Shown one piece after another: positions 61,833 to 64,000 of a DNA stretch of 64,000 nt; positions within the stretch are counted from its first letter, which is position 1; each line of letters starts with the position of its first letter. Position numbers and translations under genes: made by a program. The notes under the pieces were generated by a model, which had not been told where the DNA came from, ran no database searches, and was given only the letters and a program-made list of their open reading frames with translations. Origin of the DNA: Streptosporangium sp. NBC_01756 (GTDB lineage Bacteria; Actinomycetota; Actinomycetes; Streptosporangiales; Streptosporangiaceae); NCBI RefSeq assembly GCF_035917975.1, contig NZ_CP109130.1:7316001-7380000 (forward strand), given 5' to 3'.

Positions 61833-63158
61833 ATGACCACAGAAGTGGAGCCGGAGTCGCACCCCAGCGACCTCGATGACCACGCGCTGGAGGCTGTGCC
61901 CTCAAATCGGCGCCAATCCCTCACCCAGATGATCGTCGTCCAGATCGGCTGGAACATCAGCGTCAGCAGCTTCCTCGTCGGCGGAGTCGTCGGCGGCGGG
62001 ACCTCCTTCGGTGAGGGCATGGCCGCGATCGTCGTCGGCAACCTGGTCCTGGTCGCGGTGGCCGCGCTGATCGGGCTGGTCGGCTACCGGACCGGTCTGT
62101 CGAGCTACCTCACCGCCAGGGTCGTCTTCGGCCGGCAGGGCGCGGTCCTGGTCTCGCTGCTGCTCGGTGTGGTGGCCATGGGATTCATCGGGGTACTGAT
62201 GGACACCTGGAGCGGGGCGGTGCACAAGCTGATCCCCGCGGTCCCGCCGTGGGCGTTCATCCTGGTGTTCGGCGCCGCCATCACCACGACGGCGATATTC
62301 GGTTTCAAGGGGATGGCGAAGTTCTCCGCGATCGCGGTGCCCATCGAGATCGCGATCGCACTCGTCGCGCTCTTCAAAATCGGCGCGAGCGGCGGCGGGT
62401 TCGCCGAGGTGGTCACCCAGCAGCCCGTGGTGCCCATCGGGTTCGCAGCCGCGGTCGGAGCCGTCATCTCGACCTGGATCACCGGTGCCGCGCTCGTCGG
62501 GGACGTGACCCGCTTCGCGATCCGCGGCCGTGATGTGATCATCTCCTGTTTCGCCGGGTTCATCGTGGGCGCGGGCATCTTCGAGACGATCGCCACCGTT
62601 TCGGCCATGTCCGTGGGCAACAGCAACTTCGTACTGGTCATGCAGGGACTCGGGCTGCTGGCACCGGCCGCGGTGATGCTGGTGCTGGCGCTGTGGAACA
62701 CCGCCGACAACAACCTATACTCGGCCTCGCTGGCCTTCACCAACGCCTCCAACACGCTCAAGGTGCGTATCGGCAAGCCGGTCTGGACCCTGGTCTCGAT
62801 CGTCATCGCCGTACTGGTCGCCTTCGCCGGCCTGGCCGCCCAGTTCCTGGTCTTCCTGAACATCATCGCGCTGATCGCGCCGCCGTTCGCCGGTGTGATC
62901 ATCGCCCACTTCTGGATCCTGACGCGCGGCTCGATGCATGCCCGGCTGCTGGAGTCGGCACCGGCCGTGCGGGTCGAGGCGCTGGTGGCCTGGGTGGTGG
63001 CCGCGGTGCTGTCCAAGTACACCGACCTCCTGTTGACCGACGCGATCGAGGGCCTGGTCTACGGGATCGTCTGCTACGCCGTGCTCGGCTGGGTCGTGGC
63101 CGCCGTGAAACGCGGCGCCCCGGCCACCGCGGCCGCAACAAGGGAAGGAGAGGCGTGA
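61833..63158 (+). CDS. Cytosine/purine/allantoin-family permease (NCS1, CodB-like)
   Basis: 441 residues with about 12 membrane helices. The family pattern includes QIGWNISVSSFLVGGVVGGG, VISTWITGAALVGDVTRFAI with the conserved DxTRF, LWNTADNNLYSASLAFTN in the C-terminal half, and LNIIALIAPPFAGVIIAHFW. It imports a nucleobase or a related heterocycle. ATG 61833 has AAGGAGG four bases upstream. The stop overlaps the next gene, so the flavin enzyme likely acts on the imported compound. Confidence 0.93.
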   Translation: MTTEVEPESHPSDLDDHALEAVPSNRRQSLTQMIVVQIGWNISVSSFLVGGVVGGGTSFGEGMAAIVVGNLVLVAVAALIGLVGYRTGLSSYLTARVVFGRQGAVLVSLLLGVVAMGFIGVLMDTWSGAVHKLIPAVPPWAFILVFGAAITTTAIFGFKGMAKFSAIAVPIEIAIALVALFKIGASGGGFAEVVTQQPVVPIGFAAAVGAVISTWITGAALVGDVTRFAIRGRDVIISCFAGFIVGAGIFETIATVSAMSVGNSNFVLVMQGLGLLAPAAVMLVLALWNTADNNLYSASLAFTNASNTLKVRIGKPVWTLVSIVIAVLVAFAGLAAQFLVFLNIIALIAPPFAGVIIAHFWILTRGSMHARLLESAPAVRVEALVAWVVAAVLSKYTDLLLTDAIEGLVYGIVCYAVLGWVVAAVKRGAPATAAATREGEA

Positions 63159-64000
63159 TGAGGTTTGGGCTCGGAGTGCCCACCGGGACCGAGGGACTGA
63201 TGTACCCGGTCCCCTACGCCGACATCGACGACGCGGTCGAGCTCGCCGTCCAGGCCGAGAGCCTGGGCTTCGACTCGATCTGGGGCAACGACCACGTGAC
63301 CACCCAGGGTTACGTCCGGCAGGAGTTCGACACCCCGCCCCGCTACTACGACCCGTTCTCCTACCTGAGCTACGTCGCCGCCATCACCAGCCGGATCCGG
63401 CTGGCCACGGCCATCATGGTGCTGCCGTTCCGCAACCCGGTCGTCGCCGCCAAGCAGGCCGCGACCCTGGACCGGCTGTCCGGCGGCAGAGCCGTACTCG
63501 GCGTGGGCATCGGCGCCTACCGCGAGGAGTACGAGGCGATGAACCCCGGTCACCGGATTCACCGGGGTGAGCACGCGGCCGAGGCGATCCAGGCGCTCAA
63601 CGCGCTGTTCACCGAGCGCCGGGCGTCCTTCAAGGGCGACTGGGTCGCGTTCGAGGACGTGGAGTCCTACCCCAAGCCGGTCCAGCCCATGCTGCCGATC
63701 CTGTCCGGCGGCAACGCGCCGGGTTCCCGCACCCGCGCGGCGCTCTACGCCGGGGGATGGCTGCCCGCCTGCCTCACCCCCGAGGAGGTGGCGAAGGGCA
63801 TCGGCGACATCAAGGCCCAGGCCGCCGCGGCCGGTCGCGAACTGCCGGACCGGTTCGAGGTGGCACTGCAGCTGGCGGTGTGCGTCGCGCCCACCCACGA
63901 GGAGGCCTGGCGCAAATTCCGCTCCTCCCAGCTCTACAACCACATGGTCTCCCTGTCCGGGACGACGCTGAAGGACCAGGGAGTGTCCGACCTGGCCGCC
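63158..64000 (+). CDS. LLM-class flavin-dependent monooxygenase (3' end outside window)
   Basis: 281 residues are present and the frame is open to the window end. Bacterial-luciferase-like features: FGLGVPTGTEGL at the start, AESLGFDSIWGNDH (strand 2), RIRLATAIMVLPFRNPVVAA and GGRAVLGVGIGAYREEYEA. Such enzymes use FMNH2 and O2 to oxidise or open a ring, as RutA does with pyrimidines. ATG 63158 (or GTG 63155) overlaps the permease stop, and ggagagg stands just upstream. Joined with the permease and the PucR regulator it suggests heterocycle use. Confidence 0.9.
   Translation, partial: MRFGLGVPTGTEGLMYPVPYADIDDAVELAVQAESLGFDSIWGNDHVTTQGYVRQEFDTPPRYYDPFSYLSYVAAITSRIRLATAIMVLPFRNPVVAAKQAATLDRLSGGRAVLGVGIGAYREEYEAMNPGHRIHRGEHAAEAIQALNALFTERRASFKGDWVAFEDVESYPKPVQPMLPILSGGNAPGSRTRAALYAGGWLPACLTPEEVAKGIGDIKAQAAAAGRELPDRFEVALQLAVCVAPTHEEAWRKFRSSQLYNHMVSLSGTTLKDQGVSDLAA

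Overview
The window is high-GC DNA with dense, often overlapping genes and many GTG starts. The run pyrG, Nudix hydrolase, xerD, parA-like, scpA, scpB, rluB, cmk, der is the arrangement known from Actinobacteria, including mycobacteria. Uma2 proteins, XRE/DUF397 pairs, PucR regulators and an LprG-type lipoprotein all fit a filamentous actinomycete. A Streptosporangiales-like host is my inference; no rRNA or other marker in the window proves it.

Layout. 0-4.3 kb: 3' end of uvrB, a RIO-type kinase, and a MarR regulator divergent from an alpha/beta hydrolase. 4.3-9.0 kb: a broken IS630-type transposase, an Uma2 protein, two small membrane proteins, a nitronate monooxygenase-like enzyme and a hexapeptide acyltransferase. 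9.1-20.5 kb: the housekeeping cluster for CTP synthesis, chromosome resolution and condensation, rRNA pseudouridylation, chorismate/tyrosine metabolism, CMP kinase and ribosome assembly. Its RluB-like enzyme carries a tail of about 395 residues built from arginine/glycine-rich repeats. 20.7-29.0 kb: a secreted beta-trefoil lectin with three nearly identical repeats, an LprG/P55-type lipoprotein and exporter pair, a nitroreductase with a MarR regulator, a CDF transporter, a phosphopantetheinyl transferase, a Mce-associated-like protein and an Xaa-Pro aminopeptidase. 29.2-35.7 kb: a complete branched-chain-amino-acid-type ABC transporter operon (livF-G-H-M-K order) divergent from a PucR regulator. 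35.8-42.5 kb: a CBS protein, a large secreted subtilase, an Smr-domain protein, a lipoprotein and a nitrilase-family hydrolase.

42.5-58.2 kb looks accessory: operator-like palindromes without an obvious target, an IS5-type remnant, several orphan proteins, a WXG100-like gene followed by a 655-residue protein whose 3' third drops in GC, an XRE/DUF397 pair, a single-chain restriction-modification enzyme, a 66-bp direct repeat, and a tightly coupled pair of a small unknown protein and a 958-residue membrane metalloprotease. That last pair is my best candidate for an undescribed system. 58.2-64 kb: a nucleosidase with a MarR regulator divergent from a proline iminopeptidase, then a PucR regulator divergent from a nucleobase-type permease and an LLM flavin monooxygenase that runs off the window.

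No tRNA, rRNA or CRISPR array was recognised. All functional calls come from reading motifs by eye; no database search was run.
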